DNA of 64,000 bases from Sternotherus odoratus (taxonomy: Eukaryota; Chordata; Testudines; Kinosternidae). This document shows positions 38,341-50,600 of the stretch, one piece after another. Numbering within the stretch: the stretch's first letter is position 1; each line of letters starts with the position of its first letter. The stretch is taken from contig JAVMKO010000010.1 in assembly GCA_032164245.1 (NCBI GenBank), forward strand, positions 45,344,848 through 45,408,847, in the 5' to 3' direction. The notes under the pieces were generated by a model, which saw nothing but the letters and a program-made list of their open reading frames with translations, was not told the DNA's origin and made no database searches. Both the position numbers and the translations under genes were made by a program.

Positions 38341-38756
38341 GAACATAATGCTCATCAAACAAGTCCTGTGCAAATACTGGCCACACCGGGCAAGGGACAT
38401 GCCGTAGACGGGGGCCTCCCTGTTGGAAATAGTCTCTCGACTCAGCTGCAGGACGAGAGACAGCCCAGCCGCCTGTGATCTGTTATGTTCGGTTAGATGG
38501 AATAAGGGGCCCACGGGTGTTAACACAACCCAGTCACTGACCAACATTAACAGTGTTAAACCAGGTTCAGGGTTTGGCATAGAAACCTCCTCCGCCTTAG
38601 TGCCATGGTGCAAACATGCCATCAAACAGCCTTTGAACCTTTTATTAAAAATACAGATGGGAAACCAAAACAAGCGTCTGAAATGTAAAATATTAAGAAA
38701 GGCTTTAATTTCAGCAACATCCTTGGCTTTCAAAGAGAGAATCCCTTGTCTGGCAG

Positions 38757-39192
38757 CAGGGCCGGCGACAGAAATTTGGGGGCCCCCTACTCTGACCGTT
38801 TGGGGCCCCCCCAGCCCAGCTGGCACTTCCCCCCCCAGCTGACAGCGGCTGGGGGGCCCCCCAGCCCAGCCGCCCCCCCCCCCCCAGCCCAGCCGGCGCT
38901 CCTCCCCCAGCTGACAGCAGCTGGCGGCAGTGCGGGGTCCTGCGGGAGCGTGAGCCGCCCTTGCTGCTCCCGCCCCCCCCCGGACTGCGCCGCTGAGTGC
39001 CGGGCTCACTGCTCCTGCCGGGGACACGCGCGCTCATCTGGAGGAGAGCCGCGCCGCCTCCCCGCCCCTTTCCCGCTCTCCAGGCCCGGCGACAAGGGGG
39101 GATGACTACGGGTACTGCTGTGTACCGGGGCCCCCCTAAAGTCCGGGGCCTGGTACAGCTCTACCCCTAGTACCCCACTGTCGCCGGCCCTG
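38757..39192 (+). mobile_element. MITE, CAGGGCCGGCGACA family, copy A (436 bp)
   Basis: The ends are cagggccggcgacaga and, inverted, cagggccggcgacagt. The perfect TSD is TCTGGCAG (38749-38756 and 39193-39200). Inside are aaatttgggggccccctac, a C/G-rich array of ccccagcccagc units, and ggggcccccctaaagtccgggg. It is homologous to the inverted copy at 47199-47640. No coding capacity. Confidence 0.93.
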
Positions 39193-39199
39193 TCTGGCA

Positions 39200-41460
39200 G
39201 TCTCTTCGTTAGCATTTTGGGGGAAAGGGAGTTCGCTGAGACAGGCTGGAGCTGTCGTCTCTGTTAAAGTCCAATCCCGTTTCCTAGAAGACAAAACAAG
39301 ACATGCACCAGGGGAAAGTGAAGATCAGCAGAGAGAAGATGCAGCTTCGGGCACTGCTATTGGCTTTCACATGCAGCCTTAGTGCTGGAAAACAGGCCAT
39401 GCCCACAGCCTGATCAGTCACCCCAAGGGCTGGCAAACAGACAGGCTGTTTAGGGCATTGCTGTCAGCTTACAGCGGGATTGCAAAACAGGCCGTCCCCC
39501 AGGAGCTGGCTGCCATGAGGGTGACGTTTTCTCCTTCCCCGCCTGTCTCCCAGCGTCATCACAGCCAGCTTTCCCCCACAAAACCTTTTGGTAAGAAGGC
39601 CTGGAGGGCAGAACATCCCATCCCCTCAGGGTTATGTTCACTCATTCGGCCTAATTACTCACACACCAATTTTGCTCCATTGATTTCTGGTCCCACATGT
39701 CTCGTTTCTCCGGCATGATCGTAATCCAGCTCTTGAATTATCACGAGGCCTTTTGGTTTAGACTAATTCAGCCCGTCTCCCTTTTGCCTGTCACCGTTTG
39801 TTGTTATCAGTTCTTGTGAGCGTTTGTGAACTTCCCCTCACTTCTTACAGTGGAGCTCACATTTCGGGAACAGGGCCAGTAATCACAGCAGAGCTACAAA
39901 CCCAGGGCTCCATTCACCAGGGCAGCTCCAATGATGTGAGTGTGCTCACTCCAGATTGGCAGGGAGCATCCTGCAGCCTTTCTAGACACTCCTGGCTTAA
40001 CCAGACAAATTCTTGGGAGTGGTGGAAGTATCTGGCGCTAGGCCCAGAGTCAGGTCTTGACTCTCCTGCTGTGCCATCACATTCCCAGCTGTGCCATCAC
40101 ATTCCCACTGCCCGAGACGCTGGCTCTGAAATGTTCCAGATAAACGCAGGGAACTCATTCATATCTGTTCCCTGCGCAAGAATCATTTCACCCTCAAATG
40201 CACCGGGACTAATTAGCCACTGAAGTATTTCGGGAGCCTGCCCGGCTTGCGCTGACACAAGCTAAGCTCGGGACTAATGGTTTAGTAAGTGATTTACTGG
40301 GCAAGCCCAGCCCCTGGTGTAACTGATTTATTGGTGGGAGTGGCTCTTGTGAATCACAGATAACAGCCTCATAATTTTATTTAGTAAACACGCAGCTGGA
40401 GAACACAGCAGCTTTGTTATCTGGCCTGGGCCTAGTCTAGTGTTGCGAGCCCTCTGCTGGGGGAACACCACCGCCCTCTGCTGGCAGGGCACAGCCCAGC
40501 TCCAGACCGCATAGGAATGGACAGGCCTTAATGAGCTGCCCTGACTGGGGGGCACGGTGGGCAGCCAGACCCATAATTCCTGGGATTAGCACAGCCCCCT
40601 TTCCCCCATGGGCTCTTCTAAGAGGCAGCATGGCAGACAACCCGGACTCAGGAGGTGGGCAGGGCTCACAGTGCCGGGTGGGATTCTGCTCCCAGGCTAA
40701 GCCATGACAGCGCGCTGCACAAGGACGTCAAGGACAAAATGGTCGTCGAGGTGGCTCCATGGAATCCAGCTGCATGCGTGGGATGGCAACGTCGCCTCGG
40801 ACACAAACACATGGCTCCGGTTAACCCGCAGGCTGGCCCTGTGGCATTGAGCCCCAGGGTAAACCCTCAATTCCCCAGACAGACCCAGGGCACGGGGAGG
40901 GGCTGTGAGGCTGGCAGGTCGCGGCATCTCCGCCCCTTTAAATGCTGATTGGGACTGACCTGAGGCCTCTGGCCAGATGAGGGTTGTGCACTGTCTGTGC
41001 AGTGCTAAGCCCCTCGCAGCCACTGGGGCCTCACTCTGCAGTGACCATAATCTTTTGCGCTCCACCCAGGGCAGGGGTGGGCAGTGGTTCATACCCCAGT
41101 GAGTAGTGGGGGGGGGGAGTGCTCTCAGTGGGGAGCACAGGCCAGAGTGCAGCAGTTGAGGGAATTGCTGAGCTGCCTTCAACAGCTGGTGGGTTGTAAA
41201 GAGCCGAAGAGGCTCACATAGTGGCCCTAGGAATGATTTAATGGGAGCAGGCCCCCTCCCTGCCTAACTGCCCGTCTGTCACCGATGAGCCCAATCATCC
41301 CCTACACCGGAGCAGGGAGTGCGCCTGCCAGGACCCATGCCTAGGGGAGCAGCCTGCACACAGCTGTGACCTCACACAACAACACACACACAACCCTACT
41401 GCAAGACTCACTCACACTGAGCACCACTCCCTGCAGTGAGGTGGAGTGGCCTCCCTTCTA
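39200..41460. other. Intergenic stretch upstream of PERCC1, no gene found
   Basis: Mostly unique-looking sequence. Two AT-rich blocks (39630-39830 and 40140-40400) with TAATTA-like, GATA-like and forkhead-like words stand out from GC-rich surroundings. Confidence 0.4.
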
Positions 41461-41910
41461 AGGGACCACTACACTCTCCCCTGGTGGGCGGAGCCAAATC
41501 CACCCCGCCTCCCTCGCCAGAAGTACCAGGGTGGGACAGAAAGTATAAAAGGAGAGCCCTGGAGCTTAGTTAGGGCTGGACCACCCGAGGGAGCAGACAT
41601 CTTTTCTGGGGAGCCGAGCTGCCCTCTACTGGATCCTAGACCAGCCCCAAGTGGAGCAGCAGCACCCTACTGTTGGAGGAGACAGAAGACCCTGAGGAGG
41701 GGCTGATGTTGCTGCCGCCTGTCAGAGCCCAGTGGAGCACCAGCAACTAAGTGGGGTAGGATGTAGCCAAGGAAAACCAGACCTTATTCCGGTTGTGCTG
41801 CTGGGAAATGAGGCAGCGTGTTTCAGTGATTTCTCTGCTGACACGGTGGTGGGACCACTCGCCATTGCTAGTGCCCTGGGCTGGGATTTGGGGGAATAGG
41901 ATGGACCTGG
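41460..41910. repeat. Probable LTR-type repeat fragment with TATA box
   Basis: ggtgggcggagccaaatccacc, then agaaagtataaaaggagagccctgg and gagcagacatcttttctgggg, reads like the promoter half of an LTR. It abuts the solo LTR at 41912. Boundaries were not found. Confidence 0.35.
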
Positions 41911-41911
41911 G

Positions 41912-42558
41912 TGTCACGGAGTGCCCGGGCGATGGTCTGGAGCTTGCTCCCTATGAAGCCTGATAGGATTCCGGGGGAAGTGTCCCCTCTCCATACACAG
42001 CCTGTTTCCAAGGCTAGGAGCTTCATGGGTACCCACTTCAACCTTCCTGGGTCTGACCTCGGAGCATTCAGCACCTTCTGCCCCTCCGTGCGCTTCCCCC
42101 AGCAAGCCCACGCAGGCAGAGTTCTAGGGGAGCCCGTGGATTCTGCACCCCACTCCACAGTCAGACGTGACTCTCAGCCAAGCAGTAAAACAGAGGTTTA
42201 TTTGATGACCAGCACCTGGTCTAACACAGACCACACAGCGAGCATGAGCCCTCAGCTGGATCCACTTGGGGGGCCAGAGAGCCAGATAGCTCCTCTGCCT
42301 TCCCTGCCTGACTCCAGCTAGCTTCAGACTCCAAACTCAAACTCACTCTCTCCAGCCCCTCTCCCCCCCCCCCCCCCGGGATCAGCCAGGTCAGGTGACC
42401 TCCCTCCTCCACTTGGGGTCAGATTACAGCTTCAGGTATAGACACCTGCAGAGAAGCTCTGCTTTGCATCAGCTACACATCCTTATCCCTTCACATAGAA
42501 GCTCAAGAAATGCATAGGGGAAACTGAGGCACACACACAGTATTCCTGCTCCGTCACA
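41912..42558 (-). mobile_element. Solo LTR, minus strand (647 bp), TSD CTGGG
   Basis: On the minus strand it runs TGTGACGGAG...GGAGTGCC...CTCCGTGACA. It is flanked by a perfect CTGGG duplication (41907-41911 and 42559-42563). AATAAA at 42202-42197 is the poly(A) signal. It is the same family as 44917-45581. Confidence 0.88.
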
Positions 42559-42564
42559 CTGGGT

Positions 42565-44915
42565 GACTGCAGACTGATTCTAGGCCAAGAGACACTGGGA
42601 CTGCTGTCTGCTTCAGCCCAAAAGCTGTGGGATAAAGGCTGTTTGTAGTCTACCCTGCCCATAGGACCAGGCTTTCCCCATAGCCTAGTGGTTACTGTCC
42701 CACTGGAATGGGGTGGAGTTGCCTTGCTCCCCACTCCAGAGCAAGGGTCCACTACCCTCCCTAGGGGGCTAGACATGTGCACAGGGGTTCCCCGCACCTT
42801 TGCTGGGGTGTGGGCTGTGTTGGTTCCAAATATGCCCTCACAGAGGGAGGCAGGGACCAGCCTCCAGGACTCAACTCCAGGGTGTGCAGTCTGCCCTTAG
42901 GGTGGTGGGGTGGATGGCACCCGCAAGCCCTCAGAGACGCTGCAGCACTTGCTGGAATGGCCCCACAGAGAAGTGCTCCGAACTGCTCTTCGCTACTCCT
43001 CTATTGCCAGCTCCAAAAGGGCAAGAATCAGGGGACTGGCTCCCCCAGGAAAGAGTTAACAAAGAACTGAATGGTGGTTTTTGGTCTGGCTGCCTGTCGA
43101 GCTGTCCCTGCTCCCTAGCAGGTCTGTGTGTGAACTGTGCTGCCGATTCTCGCGCATTCATCGTGACTAAGGCAATTGTGGCCTCTGCTGCAGGAATGCT
43201 TGCAGCTGAGCTCAGGGCCCCATTGTGCTAGGTGCTGTACAAAACCAAGGGAGAGATGAGCCCACAAGCTAGTGCAAAGCCAAGTTTGTGCTGTGGGAGC
43301 TGGATCGAGCACTCATCCCTCTCATCCCGCACATGGAGCCGTTCCATGGGAACAGCGCTGGGCAGGACCCTTAAGCACAGCTCAAACCACAGACCTAACT
43401 ATGTTGGCTGGCAGCAGAAGAAGGTCTTAGCCCGAGGCAGGGGAGGGAGCTCCCTCCCCTATGTAGTCCACTAGTGCCATGTGCTGGGTAGGGGGTGCCC
43501 AGTCTGGCATGCTCTTCCCACCTCCCAGAGAGGCTGTCTGGGTCTGGGATTCCCAGTGCAGTGTGTGTTGCTGCTGGGGCACAAGGAGCCTGGTTTTAGA
43601 TTCACCTCATCATGTTCAGATCTTTTGACAAACTGCAAAAAGGTTGCTGACCAAGTAAGCTATCAGCAGGGAAAGGGCCCTTTTCAAAGGATTACATCTC
43701 TGCCAGAGCTGAACAGAAGTTCCCCAGACAAAGAAAAGGCACTTCTCTGGCCCCAGGGCTTTCTTGTTGCTGAATTTCAAAGGTCCTGCTGCTAACAATG
43801 GCAGCATTAACGAGTATCTCAAAAAACACAAAATCACAAGAATCTTTTATAATGGAAAGTTTATGGCGACCTAATTATAATCCCAGCTGCCCCTCTAATT
43901 AAGGGATATTTCCCTCTGCCAGGTGTCAATGACAGCAGTGAGGCTAGGGGACCTTTTCTAAACAAAATACAAGGCTTGACTTGGGGCCCCATTCCCCCCT
44001 GAGACAAACTCCCACTCTTAGCTTCAGGGAGCTAAACAATCTCCCTTTCCAGGTACTTCCTGTCCACACAAGAGCCCTCTGGATCATTATGTGGAACTAC
44101 AAGGAAAATGAGGACATCCAGGAAGTGAGACGGCTATACAGCCTTCTTGATCACAGTTGTCATGCTGCCCCCATCAGTCCAAACAGGTGCAGCAGTGTTT
44201 GTGTGGGTACCAGGATGGAAGCTTTGTACCTCTCCCAACATCAGTGCAGCCCCTCCAGACCTGTAGCTATTCTGAACTACAGCTGCTTGGTCCAGTCTCA
44301 CAGAATCTACTCTGCAGCCCCAGAGTCCATGCAGTGGGGGCAGCTGTCACCATTCCAGAACAGAGTCTTCCTCATCTTCCACAGTCCTGCCACAAAACTC
44401 TGTTCCACACACAGTCTAAAATTGCTGGCTGGGAGAACCCCAGCACAGCAGAATCCCATTTCTTATCCAAATTTCCCACTTCTAGCTCTTCTCTTGGTAG
44501 GAAGCTTGGATTGCATTACCCAACCAGACTCCGCTGACTCTTAGCTTGTGGTGACCTTCTTTCCCCAGGCTGTACCTTTCAGACTTCTTCCCCCCTACCT
44601 AGATAGATACCAGAATGCACCAAACTCCAAACACTCGAGCATGAAACTGTACAGATATGCACTGGGGTGAAATGCTACTGTGTAAATGAGCCTGCCAGAG
44701 CTGGCTTGCCCCCTTTCTCCCATAGGGGGCAGCAGAGCGCTCCAGCCATCTCAACCCTGTATCTCTGGGGATTCAGGGGGAAAATAACAAAGCAAGAAAG
44801 AAGCAACGTGAAGTCCCCAGACGAGAGAGCCCTGCTGGGGTGTCTCCTTCAAGCCAGGCTGCACTTGCCCTGCAATACTATGACCACTGCCATTGAAGTT
44901 AGGCTGATGGACAGG
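42565..44915. other. Intergenic stretch, no gene found
   Basis: Contains an old repeat scrap (ctcagggccccattgtgctaggtgctgtacaaaa, 43208-43242) and an AT-rich unique-looking block at 43795-43935 with cctaattataatc and ctctaattaaggg. Confidence 0.4.
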
Positions 44916-44916
44916 T

Positions 44917-45581
44917 TGTGACAGAGTAGGAATGCTCTTAATGTTTCCTCTGGATAGTGTGGGGGTGCCTCAGTTTCCCCTATGCATTTCTTGAGTGTCT
45001 CTGTGGAGGGATAAGGGTATGTAGTTGGTGCAGAGCAGAGAGACAGCCTAAGCAAGTAGCCAATGCCCTGTCTTGGCAATTGAGAGGGCAATTCCCCCCC
45101 CTCCCCCAGGTGTTGCCTGGAAGTGTTGAATAACAAAGAGGTCAGGTGACCACCTGGCCGAGGAAGGGGGGGCGGAAGGGGAGGAGGGGCTGGTGAGTGA
45201 GTTTCAGTCTGGGTCTGGCTGGGAAGAGGAGACAGCCACAGGCAAGCTGGCCTAGCCCTCTGGCCCCAAAATGGACCCAGCGGAGGGGTCACGTTCGCTT
45301 TACCTACAGGCTCTGTCTTATATCACCTGTCATCTAATAAACCTCTGTTTTACTGGCTGACTGGAGTTCGGGTGCAGGCCCATGGGCTCCCCCAGGACTC
45401 CGCGCGTGGAGGGGCAGAAGGTGCTGAATGCTCCGAGGTCAGACCCAGGAAGGTGGAAGCTGTACCTGTGAAGCTCCTAGCCTTGGAGACAGGCTGCTTA
45501 CGGAGAGGAAAATCTTCCCCCGGAGTCCTGACTGGCTTCATGGGGAGCAGTGCCAGAGCATCGCCCGGGCACTCTGTGACA
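44917..45581 (+). mobile_element. Solo LTR, + strand (665 bp), same family
   Basis: The ends are tgtgacagagt and actctgtgaca. AATAAA is at 45336-45341. Shared blocks with 41912-42558 include gcctcagtttcccctatgcatttcttgag and aaacctctgttttactggctga. The flanks caggt and ccggt match at 4 of 5. Confidence 0.82.
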
Positions 45582-45599
45582 CCGGTACAGTGTGCATGA

Positions 45600-46110
45600 A
45601 ACAGGATCCTATAAGGTACAGTGATGGAGTAAGACCAGAAGGGTATAGGAGAGTGCTGGAAGGGAAGTATATCAGCCTCAGGATGAGCAGGTCCCTGTTC
45701 CCTGGATAGCCAAACAAAAGCTACTCCAGGCTAATCAAGACACCTGAATCCAATGAAGCTTCTAGAAAGGAGCAGAAACAGCTAGCCTGATTGGGACACC
45801 TGAAGCCAATCAGGGCTGGCTGAAACCAGTTAAAAACCCTCCCAGTTAGTCAGGTGGGTGTGGATGTCAGGGGCTGTAGAAGGAATTTGTGCTGTTGGTG
45901 AGACTGAGTGGTAGACAACATATACGCAAGGAAGGAGACTGAGGTAAAGGTGAAGTGGAGTTGGAAGAAGTGGGGACTGCTGTGGGGAAGTAGCCCAGGG
46001 AATTGTATTGTGTTTGGTGGCTAAAAGGTCAGCCATCTTAACTAATACTATCAGGGTCCCTGGCCTGGAGCCCGGAGTAGAGGGTGGGCCTGGGCTCCCC
46101 CCTTTCTACC
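45600..46110 (+). repeat. Abundant turtle-type interspersed repeat
   Basis: aaccagttaaaaaccctcccagttagtcagg, ...gggaagtagcccagggaattgta... and ctatcagggtccctggcctggagcccggagtagagggtgggcctgggctcccc are phrases I associate with a high-copy turtle repeat. The class was not determined. Confidence 0.5.
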
Positions 46111-47198
46111 TCCCCTAACTAATCACTGAAATTGGGAGACAACAGAGACTGTGCCAGGAAGGATAGTTTCTCCTCACTGGCTTATGATGAAAATGGCTCA
46201 ACAGGCTGTGACCTGGTCTGTAAAGAGAGAAGGGAGGGTCACGGTGAGCCTCTGAGGCTAGCACAAACCGCCTGGATGCACGGAACCCATAGGGACAAGG
46301 CCAAAGCTTTGCCACAGTACATAACTGCAGAGAGCAGAGGAAGCAGTCCTCTGTCGCCCAGTCGCAAAGGCCTGTGGCATTGTTCATGGCTGCCATTCTC
46401 TGTACCCTTTGCAAGGTGGCCCCCGCCCCGTGGGAGCACTTACTGTTCTCGTCTCCAAACATTCACGCTGGCAACCGTCCTGCCGGAATAGCAGCCATCT
46501 AGCCCATTTGCCTGCTCAGCAAACATGATTAGTTCCAGCCAGATCCCAGCAGCAGCTGATAAGCCTTCATTATGGTCCCATGACGTCACCGTCGCTTCAC
46601 CTCCTTCTTGGGCTACGAATGCTGTGGGGACTATTTAGTCCACCTCTGCTGTTTGTGTCCAGGTCCTGTGGGACTCTCCTTGGCCCTCCCTTGGCACCAG
46701 TCGATCCCGAGCATCCTGGAGCTGACATTTGTGCTTCCACAGCTGGAAATGCCTGAACCCGCAACACTGAATTCCCCCCTTCATCAATACCCCCTACCCC
46801 TGCCACAGGGGCCACAGGGACCACCCCACCCCAGAGGTGGTGCATTTCCATTGTCGGGCCTGTAACAGGATGCCCCCATTGCAGAGTGGGCTCCTCAGAT
46901 CTGTACAAAGGTGTCTAGACTGGGTCCTGACGCATCTCGGGGTGTGCTCGTTTCTGTGTCCAAAGGCAAGCGCTGGAGGTCATATTAAATCTCTCGAGTA
47001 TGAAAATCAGCCTGACCAAGCTCTGTGGAGGGCCTGGGGACCCCGCAGGAAGGATGGCGCCAGAGGAACAGCAGTGGCTGATTTAGGATGTCCCATGCAG
47101 CTTCTTCAACTGCGGTTGGAAACAGGGAGAGGGCAATGTGACGCTGGTCCTGCATGCACAGCCCCTGAGCTCCACCAGCAGCCTTCCTCTCCCCCACC

Positions 47199-47640
47199 CA
47201 GGGCCGGCGACAGGGGGGTACTACGGGTAGAGCTGTACCGGGCCCCGGACTTTAGGGGGGCCCCGGTACACAGCAGTACCCCTAGTCATCCCCCCTTGTC
47301 GCCGGGCCTGGAGAGCGGGGAAGGGGCGGGGAGGCGGCGCGGCTCTCCTCCGGACGAGCGCGCGTCCCCGGCAGGAGCAGAAAGCCCGGCCGGTGGCAGC
47401 GGCGCAGTCCAGGGGAGAAGGGGGGGGGGAACAGCAAGGGTGGTTCGCGCTCCCGCAGGACCCCACGCTGCCGCCAGCCGCTGTCAGCTGGGGGGGAGCG
47501 CCGGCTGGGCTGGGGGGGGACGGCTGGGCTGGGGGGGCCCCCAGCTGCTGTCGGCTGGGCGGAGGGGGGGGGGTGGCTGGGCTGGGGGGGCCCCCAAAAG
47601 ATCAGAGTAGGGGGCCCCCAAATTTCTGTCGCCAGCCCTG
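47199..47640 (-). mobile_element. MITE, CAGGGCCGGCGACA family, copy B (442 bp)
   Basis: This is an inverted copy of 38757-39192, with a perfect TSD CCCCCACC (47191-47198 and 47641-47648). Both copies carry the same ggcccc-flanked ends and ctgctgtcggctgg-type inner array. An 8-bp TSD again indicates hAT-type mobilisation. Confidence 0.93.
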
Positions 47641-47649
47641 CCCCCACCC

Positions 47650-50600
47650 CAGCAGGACCACTTGGAGCTGGGGGGGAGCTCCCAGCCTGAGGAAATGGAC
47701 TCGTGCCAGATCTCACCGAGCTAGTGCGCTAAGAGATAGCAGGGGAGTCCCAGTACCACAGGAAGTGGCTAGGGGCACATAACCCCATATGGCAATCCCC
47801 ACTCGCGGATACCCATGGGCCCACCGTGACGCTGCTATTCTCAGCGCACTAGTGTGGGGAGGTCTAGCAAGCTGGGCATCACACCCCCAGCTCTAAGCAT
47901 CTCCCTGAGGAGTATTTGCTCCTTGCCTCCCTCCCTGAGCAGTGGCCTCCCAGGCTGCCCACAGGGAGCTTTGATAGTCAGGCCATGGCTTGCAATGTGC
48001 ACAAGGCCCCGCTTATACCCAGCATCCCCTGACACTCTGCTGGGGCATGTCTCAGCCCCGCCTGCCCCTGTCACCACAACTTTCCCCGTACTGGCCAGGA
48101 CCACCCCCTCAAGGGTCGCAGCCTGTGGCGTCCTGGCTGCAGTCTCCAACGCAGGGCTCTCGGGAAGGTGCAGCTGGAGCACAGGACTGGGGTTGGAGTC
48201 GGGGTGTGACACAGCTGGGATTGGTGCTGGGCACAGGGGTGCTGCACAGCTGTGGTTGGGTCTAGGCATGGTGCCATGGCGTAGCTGGGCATGGGGACGC
48301 AGTGCAGCTGGGTCTGGGTCTGGGTACGGGGTCGTGGTGCGATTGGGGTTGGGGCTGGGCATGGGGCTCAGTGCAGCTGGGGTTGGGGCTGACCATGGTG
48401 CGACTGGGTTGGGGCTGGGCAGGAGGCTGCAGTGCAGCTGGGGCATTGTGAGCAGTGGTTTAGGACAGATTTTCAGCAGTTGTCAGGTTGGTGGCTAAGA
48501 GGGGCTGGAGGGGGGAGATTGGCTGTGGTGACTTTGAAAGGGGCATGTGGGTAAGCACAGAGGATGTTGCGTGCCCCGGGGAGGGTGGAGAAGGGCCATG
48601 GTTATGACACGGCCGCTCACCTCACATTTACAAAGCCCTACCCAAGCTCCCTGCCAGCCGCAAGCTACAGCCCAGCTCGCGGCACTTCCAAAGGCAAGCA
48701 GCACATTGGGACCCCGGGAGCCTCTCTGCCTGGCTCCCCACTCAGCCCCACCAGCCTGTGTTCTGGCTGCCTCATCCCTCCATCTATGCCAAAGGGACAG
48801 GGAACTCCCTCCCTGCCAGCCCCACACCTGGTGTGGTGGAGGGCCAGGGAGTGGCATTGCCTCACCATCCCCATCTGTGGGTGTGGGGGGGTCTCTTCCT
48901 CTCCCTCCACACCCGGAAGGCACAGGTGGGGAGACGGTACCGGGGGGGGGGGGGGGATCCAGGCATTGAGCAGAGATGAGCTGCCCCACAGGGGGGGCCA
49001 TGGGCTGGACATGGAGCAGCATCTGTGGCAGCTCTGTGGCACGGGGAGAGGAGTGTCCCCTGGAGGAGCCTTGCACACCCACCCTATCCTGCAGGCAGGG
49101 GGCTGACAGGTCATTGGGTCTGCTGGGGCAGGACGGAGGAGGCTGACTTAGGGATTCCAGCCACCAGTCTATGCCCGCTGTGAGCGTGGCAGCCGTGGGA
49201 TGGACCTGAAGGAACACAGGAGCAGAGTACGGAGGGAGCCTGCTCTCTCGAGGACAGAACAGTGGGGGGAGGAGAGACCTGGGGAAGAATGTCCTCAGGA
49301 TGCCACCTCACCTGGTGGGATGGCTCCAGGGCCTCCTTTCTAGAGAGCCACTGCCACACCCCGGTGCACTGAGCCCACAAGCCTGCAGCAGACTGATCCC
49401 CTGCCACATGCAGAGCTTGGGGGGAACCAAGGTGACCAGTGCCCGAGAGCGAGAGAGACCCAGATAAGCCTGGCCTGGTACCTGTATCCCTCTGCTGAAA
49501 AGGAAGGAGGGTGGGAAAAAGAAACTAAACTCCTGCCCTGACCCCTGTGGGGAGGGGCTGAGTGAAGCTCTGCCTTGGGGCAAGGGGGCGGATGCTGTCA
49601 GCACAGGCAGGAGGGATTGCTCAGGCCAGACCTGGCTGGGGGTGCGGTGAGCAGGGCAGAGTCATTAGATAGCGATATAATATATATGACTGACGTGCTC
49701 CAGTAGCTGAGTCCAAACTGGGATTAAGGCAGGAGCCCTCACTGACCTGGGTTCCCAACCCCAACCCCTCCCCCCCCCCCGCCTCTTGACCAGTGGCCAT
49801 GCTGGCTGCCCCCTGGAGGAGCCTGCTCTGCTGGGCAGGAACCTGTGTGGTCTCAACACAAATGGGTCAGGCTCCTGTGGAACCTTGGGGGCTCGTGGCC
49901 AGTACTGCCTGGCCCCATGCCAGGAGAAGGTGCACACTCAGGCTCATGGCTCCTGGCACCCCACCACTCTGGTCAGTGAAAGCCCAGTCACGTCCACATG
50001 TCTAGGCCCCCGGTCAAAGAAATCTGGGGCTGTGGGCTTCATGGAGTTCAAAGTCTGGCTCCGGGGGAGGAGTGGCCGGGCTGGGGGGACGTCTTGCAAC
50101 CTGTTCCTCGTTCAGGGTGTTTGATTAGGCGCCTAGTTGGCTGTTCAATAATAAAGCGCCCTGATGATGCAGTCAGGGAAGATGGAGCATATGTCCTGGC
50201 ATATGCTTCTGTAGGATGGCCTCTTCTGCCTCCTCTCTCCAATCAAAACACAGCTCCCTGCCAACCTCGGCCTTATCACCCCATCAGGCTGGAAGCCTGA
50301 GCCCGGCTCTGGGCCCTGCCTGCTCCATCCCTTGGGGAGGATTCAGAGTCTCTGCTATTCTCACACCTCTTATTGATCTTCCTGCAGGAAAATCAATAGC
50401 CCAATATGTTAGCACTCCAGGGGAGCTGCAGGAAATGAGCCGCCACTCCGCACAGCGACCCAGTGGCCCCGCCCCACACCATTAGAAGAACATTAGGCCC
50501 TCAGTGAGATCTTTCTGTGTGCTTTGAGCTAATCAAATCCGGGGTTAGTTCATGTGTCCCTGCAAGGGGGGGGGGGGGAGTGCTGGGGGGGCAGACCATG

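Noticed and set aside
46837..47610. 257-codon + strand frame
   Set aside because: Its C-terminal half is the inverted MITE copy at 47199-47640, so it is a transposon artefact.
48495..49217. 240-codon minus-strand frame
   Set aside because: Low-complexity Pro/Ser/Gly composition with overlapping frames on the other strand. No family recognised.
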